From Pararge aegeria (taxonomy: Eukaryota > Arthropoda > Insecta > Lepidoptera > Nymphalidae), in the NCBI RefSeq assembly GCF_905163445.1, contig NC_053201.1:12596001-12660000 (forward strand): a stretch of 64,000 nt of DNA. Direction: 5' to 3'. The translations under genes were made by a program, and so were the position numbers. The notes beneath the pieces are model-generated. The model saw only the letters and a list, made by a program, of their open reading frames with translations, did no database searches and was not told where the DNA came from. Positions 55,925-64,000 of the stretch are shown here, in pieces. The first letter of the stretch is position 1. Every line of letters starts with the position of its first letter.

Positions 55925-56640
55925 ATTCAAAATTCTAATTCAATATTTCTCTATTCACATGGGCCTATCACAGCCACTTATGAAGCGTTTATACATATAT
56001 GTTTACATACATACGGTTAACAATACATACGGTGAGCGTACGACCGCCTTTTTGGTTCCGCGATTTATGAACGAACTACCTTCAACGTTGATCCAAAATG
56101 TAAATATTAAAAACATTAAGCGTAAACTCAAAGAATACTTTTTAGCGAAGTTAGTTGGCTGACTCTTTTGTATCTCGTATAGTTTATGTGTATTATTTTG
56201 GTACTTACTACTATTAAAAATTAAAATTGACAGTCTTACTTGGTTCCTATCGTTCTACAATGTAGCAGTATGTTTTTCCCACAGCTGGTTTTATTCTTGT
56301 AACTAACACCTTTGGTAATCGTTGCAGATAGGCACCGAGGACAAACCTCTGCGGTTTTTTCGGTGTTTTTATACTAACCATTTTATTGTAATTGCTTTAT
56401 TTGATAAATAAAAAAAAAAAAAAAAAAAAAAACATAATTATAAGGGGATGGTGATAACTTCGTTCGCAAACTTAGACTGAAAGCTCCCAAACGCGCCCTG
56501 GTCTAAGAAGAGCACACAACAAACTTAGCCGGGTATTTTTTTTTTTATCACCATCTCACAGTAAATTTATATTAAGCTGTGAAGTTAGAGCAATTCACCT
56601 AATCCTTAACATTATAATAGGATTTAGATGAAGAGTTTGT
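55925..56640 (-). mobile_element. LINE tail interrupted by another LINE
   Basis: The host element starts at CATGGGCCTATCACAGCCAC, breaks at about 56009 and resumes at 56433 with AATTATAAGGGGATGGTGAT. Same family as 24700 and 18346. Confidence 0.6.
56010..56432 (+). mobile_element. 5'-truncated LINE with 23-A tail
   Basis: The frame reads GERTTAFLVPRFMNELPSTL, then NIKRKLKEYFL-stop, the C-terminus of a jockey/CR1-like LINE. The 3'UTR ends in a 23-base A-run at 56410-56432. ACATA occurs at both flanks. Confidence 0.75.
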
Positions 56641-56834
56641 ATATATTTATTTCAAATAGCTTATCTCAAGAAAAAGTACAATATAAGACTTATCCTTTAT
56701 TGCCACAATAGATTACCTTCTGCATTATCAGCACTGCAAAACATTTATCTTAAAAACAAACAGTTATATGTTAAGATATGGAACGTTTAGAAAAGATTAC
56801 CCATTAATTGTTCCAGCATCAATACTTATATTTT

Positions 56835-57095
56835 GACAGCTGAATTATGTAGCGGGCAGCGATCCTACTTTCAGAGTCCAAGGCCGTGGTTTCGATTCCC
56901 ACAACTGACTGGAAAATGTTTGTGTGATGAATATGAATGTTTTTCAGTGTCTGGGTGTTTATCTTTGTATTATAAGTATTTATGTATATTATTCATAAAA
57001 ATATTCATCAGCTATATATTTTTATCAATATCACAAGCTATGCGCACTTTGGGTCAAGATGGCGATATGTGTATTGTCTTAGTATATTTATTTAT
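56835..57095 (+). mobile_element. SINE family A, full length, A-box altered
   Basis: GACAGCTGAATTATGTAGCGGG replaces the usual A-box. The B-box is GTGGTTTCGATTCCCACAAC, and the tail is GTCTTAGTATATTTATTTAT. Confidence 0.85.
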
Positions 57096-57184
57096 TACGT
57101 TATTGAATGAATGAGAACATATGATAAATGAAGTGTACAAAGTAAAGCCTATTTATCTTTTTATAAGGGATCTCTTCAAGCTAC

Positions 57185-57790
57185 AGCAGGGCTAGAACGG
57201 GCAGGAGACAAAAATGATATCCCCCGATTATATCCCCTGACAGGGAATATATTAACGTGTCCAACTGCTAAAGTACGGGAACAGGGAATAGGAGAAGTTT
57301 TACCCCGTTTATTGTTACACAAATATTTGGATAATATTTTCACTTGTACTACTTATCTATGTAATTGAGTATTATGTAAGTTTATAATAGCATAAATATA
57401 TATCAAATATATATATTATAGTATAAGTATATAAATTTATATCGGTATTTGTGTAGTTAATATGTTAATGTAGTATGTATGTTCAGGTAAGTTTTTTTTT
57501 TTGTAACATATTTTACTTATCCACTTTCCACTTTTTTATCGGCTTCGTACGCTCAGGTTGCCTTTAAAAGATAACTTTTAGTGATAAGGCCGCCTTTGCA
57601 CCCTAGCATTAAGTGTTATTACTGTTTTCTTTGTATTTTTCCTATTGTGTTGTGTTGCAATAAAGTTTTTCTATTCTATTCTATTCTTTTGTACGCCAGT
57701 GCTCTGAAAGTTGATAAAGCTGTGGAAGAAGATCAATTTTTATCCTTTCCCCGGGGACAAAAATGTCTCCTTGCCATGCTAACCGTGCAG
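57185..57790 (+). repeat. Repeat D split by a LINE
   Basis: AGGAGACAAAAATGATATCC to TATTTTCACTTGTAC (57349), resuming at 57689 with TTGTACGCCAGTGCTCTGAA and CCGGGGACAAAAATGTCTCC. Confidence 0.75.
57350..57688 (+). mobile_element. LINE 3'UTR insertion with 6-bp TSD
   Basis: Near-identical in content to 37507-37862 (ATGTAATTGAGTATTATGTA through AATAAAG and TTCTA repeats). Flanked by TTGTAC at 57344-57349 and 57689-57694. Confidence 0.85.
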
Positions 57791-57800
57791 GATGTTTTTT

Positions 57801-57810
57801 TTTATTTATT
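57801..57810 (-). terminator. Overlapping poly(A) signals of the lipase gene
   Basis: The minus strand reads AATAAATAAA about 70 bp downstream of the lipase stop codon, followed by an A-run. This is a good position for the cleavage/polyadenylation signal. Confidence 0.6.
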
Positions 57811-57879
57811 AACATGTTTTTAAATTTTTTTCTAATACTAATGCTTCGTCTACTGGCAGAACGATGGTTGAAGAATTAT

Positions 57880-60800
57880 TTAGGTATACCCACGCCTTCT
57901 TAAGGTAGCCCCGCTTTCTCCTAAAGCAAAAGGTTCTTGAGATGCTGTTCTTAGGTAGTAATTTCCTCGTAATCTAAGGAGGATAAAAAAATGTTTTAAA
58001 AACTTTAAAACAAATAACCCTATAGTAGACAGATAAAATTGAGACCTCCCTGGCGCAGTTGAGAGCGCCGTGGGATAAATGGAAGGTCCCGGGTTCGCTT
58101 CCAGCAGGAGTAATTTTGAAATTTGTAATTTCTGTAATTTCTCGGGTCGGTCCGGTGGGATGCTTTGACAAACACGCACTGTGTATCAATTTCCGACGAA
58201 GCGTTCCGGAATGATGTCGCGTAGACACAGATTGAGGACGTATGGGTATAATATAACTGCCATACCTCTAATGTGTTAGCCCGCTACCATCTCAGGCTGC
58301 ATCATCACTACGCTTGGGAGTTCGTTACATTAACAGCTGTTCAATTCAATTAAAAGTCTAGTTAAATAACGAACACAATTGGAATTCATAAAGCAAGCAA
58401 TGAAAAACTTTCGTAGTAGAGATTTTGTAACAGAGCTAGCAGGTTGCCAGCGTCTGTCTGGATGCCTGGTATTCTTCTACTGTTCGAAATACCAGATCAT
58501 TTCTACCGCACTCTTGCAAATTATTGAACAATCTCCCATCTGATGTGTTTCCTCAAAAATACAATCTAGGGTTCTTCAAGGGGTGGATAAACAAATTCCT
58601 TAAAGGCCGGCAACGTATCGGGGGCTCCTCTGGTGCTGCAGATGTTAATGGGCGGCGGTGATCACTTATCATCAGATGACCCACTTGCTCGTTTGCCCGC
58701 TATTAATATAATAAAAAATAAAAAAAGCGTCATTATAGGCACATGAGGCTTCATACAACGTGTAACAGAATTACGAAATAATATTGAAGGATGCACAAGT
58801 ATATATCATAAGGAATCGCCCTGTAAAAATATTAAATCAAAAGAACCATATTTATTTTTCCATACAAAATAATTCAAAACATTCTAAGTGTTTACTTATG
58901 ACAACCCGATTGAAGATTGAAGACCGACACGCGCATATTACCTACGTTCCGCGACGCGTACCCAATAAATTGACAGGAGCCGCGTGATTTTAATTTTGCA
59001 TGTGACGTTAGGGCTGTATCTGATTTCTTTCAGTAAAAACTATTTCAGTGGTTTACCCAAAAACTATTAGGTTTTCGGTTTCACAGATAAGTCTCAGAGA
59101 CAGTACATAATGTACCTCTAAAGCCTGTGAATTATTATTTCGGTTTTCATTTACACGTTGTATATACGCTTCCAATTTCCTCTAGCATTTTCTCGTATGC
59201 CTTTGGTTTGGTTGTAGGATATACTATAGATATATATACTCCGCGAAAAGAATTTTTCTTTACGCGGAGTATAGCAATTTAATCTTAATTTTAATAATAT
59301 ATCATGGATTTCCGCAAAGTAACGCCTGCTTCTATCCAATACTTCCTGCATCCGTAAACTTGAGTGCTACAATAAACATTAACTCACTCTGGTGTTGCAG
59401 CTAAACCCATAAAAGCGGTTCCAAAACATTTCCCTTGGCGAAAACCTTCATAAGTATTACATTTTCTTGCTATAAAGTTGCCTCCATTAACCGACTCTGC
59501 CCAGTACTGCCACGAACGCCAGTGGTTGCAAAAATCTGTTAAGGAAAAATATGAACATTATTTTCTATTGTCTCATACCATGGCGTCCTGATGGAAACAA
59601 GCCTGCGCGCTTATTGCAGGGGTATTCAGCATGGACCCACCACGCTGCTCCAATGCGGATTGGTGGGCTATAGCGACTAGTATCACAAGTTAGCGATACT
59701 AACATCGACCGACAGCTTAACGCACTCTCCTAGGCTCGGGGGTTATTGAGAATTTAGCAACAAAAAAAACTTAGTTATATCGTCCGGGAGGTACACAGCG
59801 GGTTCCCCGGGCGTCTTACAAAGCCAACAAGAAGCTCGAATTCGTTCGTACGGGCTGCCGAAGCTCTGACCACTGGGCTATCACCACCGCACATTTTTTT
59901 TTTTATTTCATCGAAAAATACAAAAAGAAGTATTACATTTAAAAGGTGTAAAACATAAACTCTTAAGAGTTTTACCGTTACACCCTGCGCCGTCGACAAT
60001 CATTGGTCGTGAATACAACAAGCTAAATTCTACAATTACATTTATTCTATACTAAACTAACTAGTGATCATTAAAGTATGACAAATGGCGATAAATAATA
60101 AGTATTTCAAAAAATTTACATAAATAGTTATATAGTTGAAAACCCTGAAAAAAATTGGAATATTTTCGGTTCAAAACAATGCTTTAATATTTTTCCCACG
60201 GCTTCCTCTGAATCAGATACAGAATTGAGAACATACAGAAACCGCTTACAGGACTAATATTGAAGCACTAAAAACCACTTCATTTTACTAGTGTTTATCG
60301 TACAGGCTGTTGGTCACTTCACAACATTTAGCAGTTCAAATTCAAATTCAAATTCAAATTCATTTATTTCAAGTAGGCCTACTTTATAAGCACTTTTGAA
60401 ACGTCAAGTATGTATGTTTGTGTGACTCTACCACCGGTTCGGAAAGCAGATTCAGTGTACCAGTGGCGTGCACTTCGCAAAAGTACTGCATACCCTAAAA
60501 ATTTTGTATTACTCATAAAGGGCCACTGCACAGTACCTAAACGTTTATCATAAATGGATGGGAAAAGTTTGTGAGCTAGCAAAATTGCGCTGGTGGGAAG
60601 TGACATCATGGTCGCGGGGCGTTCTCACTGTTTTTTGACACAATGCATAGTGGCTAAATGAGGTTTCTGTGTGTTCTTTATTCTGTGAAATCAGACATAC
60701 TCGTAAATACACTAGCTGTTGTCCGCATTCTTCGTCCGCGTTTGTGACGGTTTTCAATTCCAAGTTAGGGGCAAAAGGGTTAAAATTGTATTATCGTAGT

Positions 60801-63800
60801 AGAAAAAGTCTTTATGGTCTTCGAGGTTTATTAATTTAAGAATATTTTTAATATTCCATTTATTTTATTAATTCACTTATGATTGACAGGGGGATTGACA
60901 TCAGTGGCGTGCATAGAGCGTGTGCACAGGGTATGCAGATGATATAAAATGAAGAAAATCTCCATTACGAGTTATAAAAAACTTAAAGATAGGCTTCGTA
61001 AGAGTTATAAAAACCCTACCCCCAGGTACTCGTATATAACTCGTACTCCAGTTTATTTTTAATTTTTAAAATTTCAGATTATGCACAGTTATCTGTGCAT
61101 ATCAATCAGTGGCGTGCTAAGACGCCACTGATTGACATTCGCTGTTAGTTTGACGTATACAGCCGGTAGGGCTGTCACATTGCTCAAGGATGTCACTACA
61201 TAAATATTATTTGAATAGCACTTACTTTCAACCGTCAATGGCAAAGTGAATGGCAAACACCCAGGCTGATTCGCCGTTCCGCCGTTTGGCCAAAAGTCGA
61301 CATGGCCAATACTAGTGGAGGCCCCGAACCAGCCGCCATCTGTGTGGATTATGTCTACGAAGTCCGCGTCTTTTGGGTTAACGGGCACCGTTTGTAACGG
61401 TGGGTAGAAGCCAGGGTATGCCGCGTCCAGTGCCGTTATCCTAAACATGAATCAATGAGTATACCTTTATTGCACAGCGCGTAGTTAATGAAAAGTAGTA
61501 CATAATGTTCTACACGATTGATGAATTCCTTAACGACAAGGCTGCTTGGAAGCAGGCCACTCCGCTCTCATCTCTCACAAAACAGAAAAATTCTAATGAT
61601 TGTTAAACTATAAAATTATGTTGGACAAGAGCAATCTGCTGAGTTTCTTGCCGGCTCTTCTCAGTGGAATCTCCCTTCCGAACCGGTGGTAGAGTCACTA
61701 CAAATCATTGAATTTTGTAATATAGACGAAGATGATTTTTTCAATTTATTATTATTTATTTATTTATTAATTTATGTTTATTATTTAAGTATTATTTTGT
61801 GTACACCTTAACCCTTCTACTTAACTTCATGAACTTTGGTAGGTTGCCTGGTAGAGATCGCTTTTAAGCGATAAGGCCACCTATTGTACCTTTTCTTTCT
61901 TTGTTTAAATTGTCTTTGTTTATTCCTTTGTATATGGTGTACAATAAAGTGTACTTGATGTGATTTGATTTGAAGATGCCCTGCATTTTTTGGGGGAGTT
62001 TGTTCGGAATAGACTAATGACGGACCAGTTAATATGTAAGTTTAAAATGAATGTTTATGACGTGGGGGTTTATGATTGGGGGCAAAGTATCCTAGCTGCT
62101 CCTTAATTAGAGGTAGCCAGAAAGCTATTAGATTTTAAGTTAGATACGAGAGGAAGTAATAATAAATTTTCGTAAAACGAAAGATGGAGCTGACATTCGT
62201 ATTGTCAAGAAAAGTCCCGAATAAATAAAGAATTTAAAAAAAATCTTAATCTCTGGCAACGCGCACTGTTCGAAGAATTTAGTCTTCAACACTTACCTAG
62301 GTACTATATATCTTCTGGTTTTGAGATATCTTGCTACGACAGCCGCTACATGGGCCCCCATGGAATGCCCCACAATATGTAAGCCTTTAATATCCAAACC
62401 CCGTTTTAGTAGCTTAAAAACCGCTTTGCCCGCTGCATTGCCTACCTGAAAAAAAATCGTTTATTTCTTTTCCTACATTGTAAATGATACATGTTGTGGA
62501 GACCTCCTACTAAGCATCAAAATACCTGTGTCAGCCGGCCTCACTCTTCCATAGCAAAGACAAGATAAAAAAAATAAAACGTTTGATTCGTGTGTTTCCA
62601 TAATCATTTATTTTCTCCTTTTATTAATTTTCCATGTTTATTATCTTTATCTATCTATCCTGTGACCTCATCCTACATCATACTTAAGGATTCCACCTAT
62701 ATTAAAATAAATTTAGCGGCGTTTTGGTTGCCTCTTATCTCAGCGACAGAACCCTGTGGGTGTGCATAAAAAACATTAAATCGCAGGTGTCGGCTATGTC
62801 AATGGGTGTCCCACAGGGTAAAATTTTTGGTCCCTTTCTATTTTTGGTGTATATAAATGATCTACCAAACGGCCGATTGCATGAAGGCCGATTGGCGCAG
62901 TGGGCAGCGACCCTGCTTTCTGACTCAAAGACCGTGGGTTCGATTCCCACAACTGGAAAATGTTGTGTGATAAACAGGAATGTTTTTCAGTGTCTGGGTG
63001 TTTATATGTATTTTATCAGTATTTATGTGTATTAATCATTGAAAAAATATTCATCAGTCATCTTAGCACCCATAACACAAGCTACGCTTACTTTGGGGCT
63101 AAATGGCGGTGTGTGTATTGTCGTAGTATATTTATTAATTATTATTTATTTAAACCACGTCAGTGAAACTTGTGACATTGTACTGTTTGCAGGTGATACA
63201 TGTCTAATTTTTAAAACTAATAGAGGTAGAGTTAACTCGGACGATGTAAGCCGTGCTATGTCGCATGTGTCGACCCGGACCGTGAACCTTTTGGCGCTAG
63301 GGTAAATCATCGTTATCGACCCATTACTAGCCCACTACAGGGCAAGGGTCTCCTCTCAGAGTGCGAAGGATGTAGGCCGTAGTTTACCACGCTGGCCAAG
63401 TGCGGGTTGGTAGACTTCACACAACGTTGATAGAATAATAGAGAACTCTCAGGCAAGCAGTTTTCCTCAGTGGCGTGCATAGAGGGTATGCACAGGGCAT
63501 GCAGACGAAATAAAATGAAGAAAATCGCTAATACGAGTTATAAATACTTAAGGGTAGGTTTTATATAACTCTTACAATGCCAATCCTTAACTTTTTTTTT
63601 TACCTCGTATTGGAAATTTTCTCCATATTAACATCTGCATACCCTTTGCATACCCTCTATGCACGCCACTGGTTTCCCTCACCATGTTTCCCTTCACCGT
63701 TTAATGCAACTGCAATTTAAATTGCTTGAATTAAAAACGCACATAACTCCGAAAGTCAGTGGTGCGTGCCGGAGCTTGAAGTCAGTCTCCACGATATGAA

Positions 63801-64000
63801 AGCCGAAGTCGTACCGTAAAGTCTATTGTTTTGTAATGAAATTTAGATAAGAAATAAATTATTTTTCATTTTCAATTTTTTTTCAAATACGCCCTTAAAA
63901 ATATTGGAACTGACCGGTTTTATGTTAAGCAGGGCGCTAATATAATCGCCGAAGGCTAAGTTGCCCCAATCAAGCACGAGCATGTTGAAGCCACCGTGCG
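57880..64000 (-). CDS. Pancreatic-type neutral lipase, secreted (5' end off window)
   Basis: Five exons on the minus strand: 63915-64000 (partial), 62297-62445, 61226-61440, 59388-59535 and 57880-57973, phases consistent, about 229 residues visible. Landmarks: MLVLDWGNLA before the nucleophile elbow; GHSMGAH with the catalytic Ser; ITALDAAYP with the catalytic Asp; DADFVDIIHTDGGWFG, a strong signature of insect pancreatic-lipase relatives; CNHWRSWQYWAESV with the catalytic His; and the C-terminal GNYYLRTASQEPFALG. The triad is intact, so an active esterase or lipase is expected, probably secreted into the gut or haemolymph. As in insect relatives, there is no C-terminal PLAT domain. The first visible donor is GTCAGT. 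Poly(A) signals (AATAAA) lie at 57801-57810, about 70 bp after the stop. Introns contain MITEs, LINE tails and a SINE. The signal peptide and about 100 N-terminal residues lie beyond 64000. Confidence 0.93.
58043..58320 (+). mobile_element. SINE family C, near full length
   Basis: Head CCTGGCGCAGTTGAGAGCGC (A-box), B-box TCCCGGGTTCGCTTCCAGC, body, then CCCGCTACCATCTCAGGCTG. In the last intron of the lipase gene. Confidence 0.8.
58745..59165 (+). repeat. Dispersed repeat G, copy 2
   Basis: Collinear with 4330-4770 and with the palindrome arms at 39890-40010 (TTAGGGCTGTATCTGATTTC). Intronic in the lipase gene. Confidence 0.75.
59225..59341 (+). mobile_element. MITE family with GCAGGCGTTACTTTG ends, 3' part
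   Basis: ACTCCGCGAAAAGAATTTTT and its inverted partner CTTTACGCGGAGTATAGC form a hairpin, followed by the right end GATTTCCGCAAAGTAACGCC. It lies 47 bp from the end of lipase exon 59388-59535. Confidence 0.75.
60333..60460 (-). mobile_element. LINE 3' tail with AAATTC repeats
   Basis: (AAATTC)n at 60335-60360, then TTTCAAGTAGGCCTACTTTA. Intronic in the lipase gene. Confidence 0.65.
60902..61130. mobile_element. hAT-like MITE with perfect 8-bp TSD
   Basis: CAGTGGCG and CGCCACTG ends, 229 bp, flanked by ATTGACAT at 60894-60901 and 61131-61138. Its right end contains a small extra CAGTGGCGTGCTAAGACGCC dyad. It lies 95 bp past the donor end of the lipase exon 61226-61440. Confidence 0.92.
61535..61965 (+). 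mobile_element. LINE 3'UTR in lipase intron
   Basis: GCTGAGTTTCTTGCCGGCTC, CCTTCCGAACCGGTGGTAGA, GATAAGGCCACCTATTGTAC, AATAAAGTGTACTTG and a GATTTGATTTGA tail. Confidence 0.7.
62700..63305 (+). mobile_element. LINE reverse-transcriptase fragment split by SINE A
   Basis: The frame before the SINE reads VASYLSDRTLWVCIKNIKSQ, then GVPQGKIFGPFLFLVYINDL. After the SINE the frame resumes CDIVLFAGDTCLIFKT. GVPQGSxLGPxLFLxYINDL and FADD are RT motifs; the second catalytic position is changed (FAGD), so it is inactive. Located in the first visible lipase intron. Confidence 0.85.
62885..63140 (+). mobile_element. SINE family A, full length, nested in LINE
   Basis: Head GGCCGATTGGCGCAGTGGGC, B-box GTGGGTTCGATTCCCACAAC, tail GTCGTAGTATATTTATTAAT. 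Confidence 0.9.
63310..63800 (-). mobile_element. SINE family B split by hAT-like MITE
   Basis: Minus-strand family B: ATCGACCCATTACTAGCCCA through GAACTCTCAGGCAAGCAG, interrupted at 63468-63671. It resumes with CCTTCACCGTTTAATGCAAC and AACGCACATAACTCCGAAAG. Confidence 0.85.
63468..63671. mobile_element. hAT-like MITE, full length, 204 bp
   Basis: CAGTGGCGTGCATAGAGGGT and complement, flanked by GTTTTCCT and GTTTCCCT (7 of 8 matching). Same length as the copy at 14848-15051. Confidence 0.88.

Overview
AT-rich nuclear DNA from an insect, almost certainly a moth or butterfly (Lepidoptera). Evidence: short exons with GT-AG introns; several tRNA-headed SINE families of lepidopteran type, the commonest resembling the Metulj SINEs described in nymphalid butterflies; many fragments of non-LTR retrotransposons; Helitron-like elements and hAT- and Harbinger-like MITEs. 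No prokaryotic features, CRISPR arrays or rRNA genes are present. Family names for repeats come from recognition, not from a search.

Layout. (1) 1-8.1 kb: no host gene; repeat remnants, one 842-bp element with terminal inverted repeats, and several hairpins or palindromes. (2) 8.19-13.35 kb, minus strand: a five-exon gene whose 606-residue product has a signal peptide, a four-cysteine module resembling the DM4/DM12 family and a long Asn/Tyr-rich tail. (3) 13.4-32.6 kb: no host gene seen; dense nested SINEs, LINE pieces, Helitrons and MITEs. (4) 32.7-43.5 kb, plus strand: first and last exons of an SLC22-type organic cation transporter; the two middle exons are missing and the gap holds two abutting, apparently perfect inverted repeats. 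(5) 44.76-51.19 kb, minus strand: an intact four-exon paralogue of that transporter, 501 residues, tail-to-tail with the damaged copy. (6) 51.2-57.8 kb: no host gene; repeats. (7) 57.88-64.0 kb, minus strand: five exons of a secreted pancreatic-type (neutral) lipase, with Ser, Asp and His of the triad visible; its 5' part lies beyond the window.

The host genes do not form one pathway. A secreted or cuticular-type protein, two plasma-membrane solute carriers and a digestive-type lipase sit next to each other. The main story is genome turnover. A transporter pair duplicated in inverted orientation; one copy lost its core exons at a palindromic rearrangement whose junction has 5-bp microhomology; and repeated nested insertions leave readable target-site duplications. 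I saw no convincing new multi-gene system. The double palindrome with exon loss is the most unusual object here, and it must first be cleared of being an assembly artefact.
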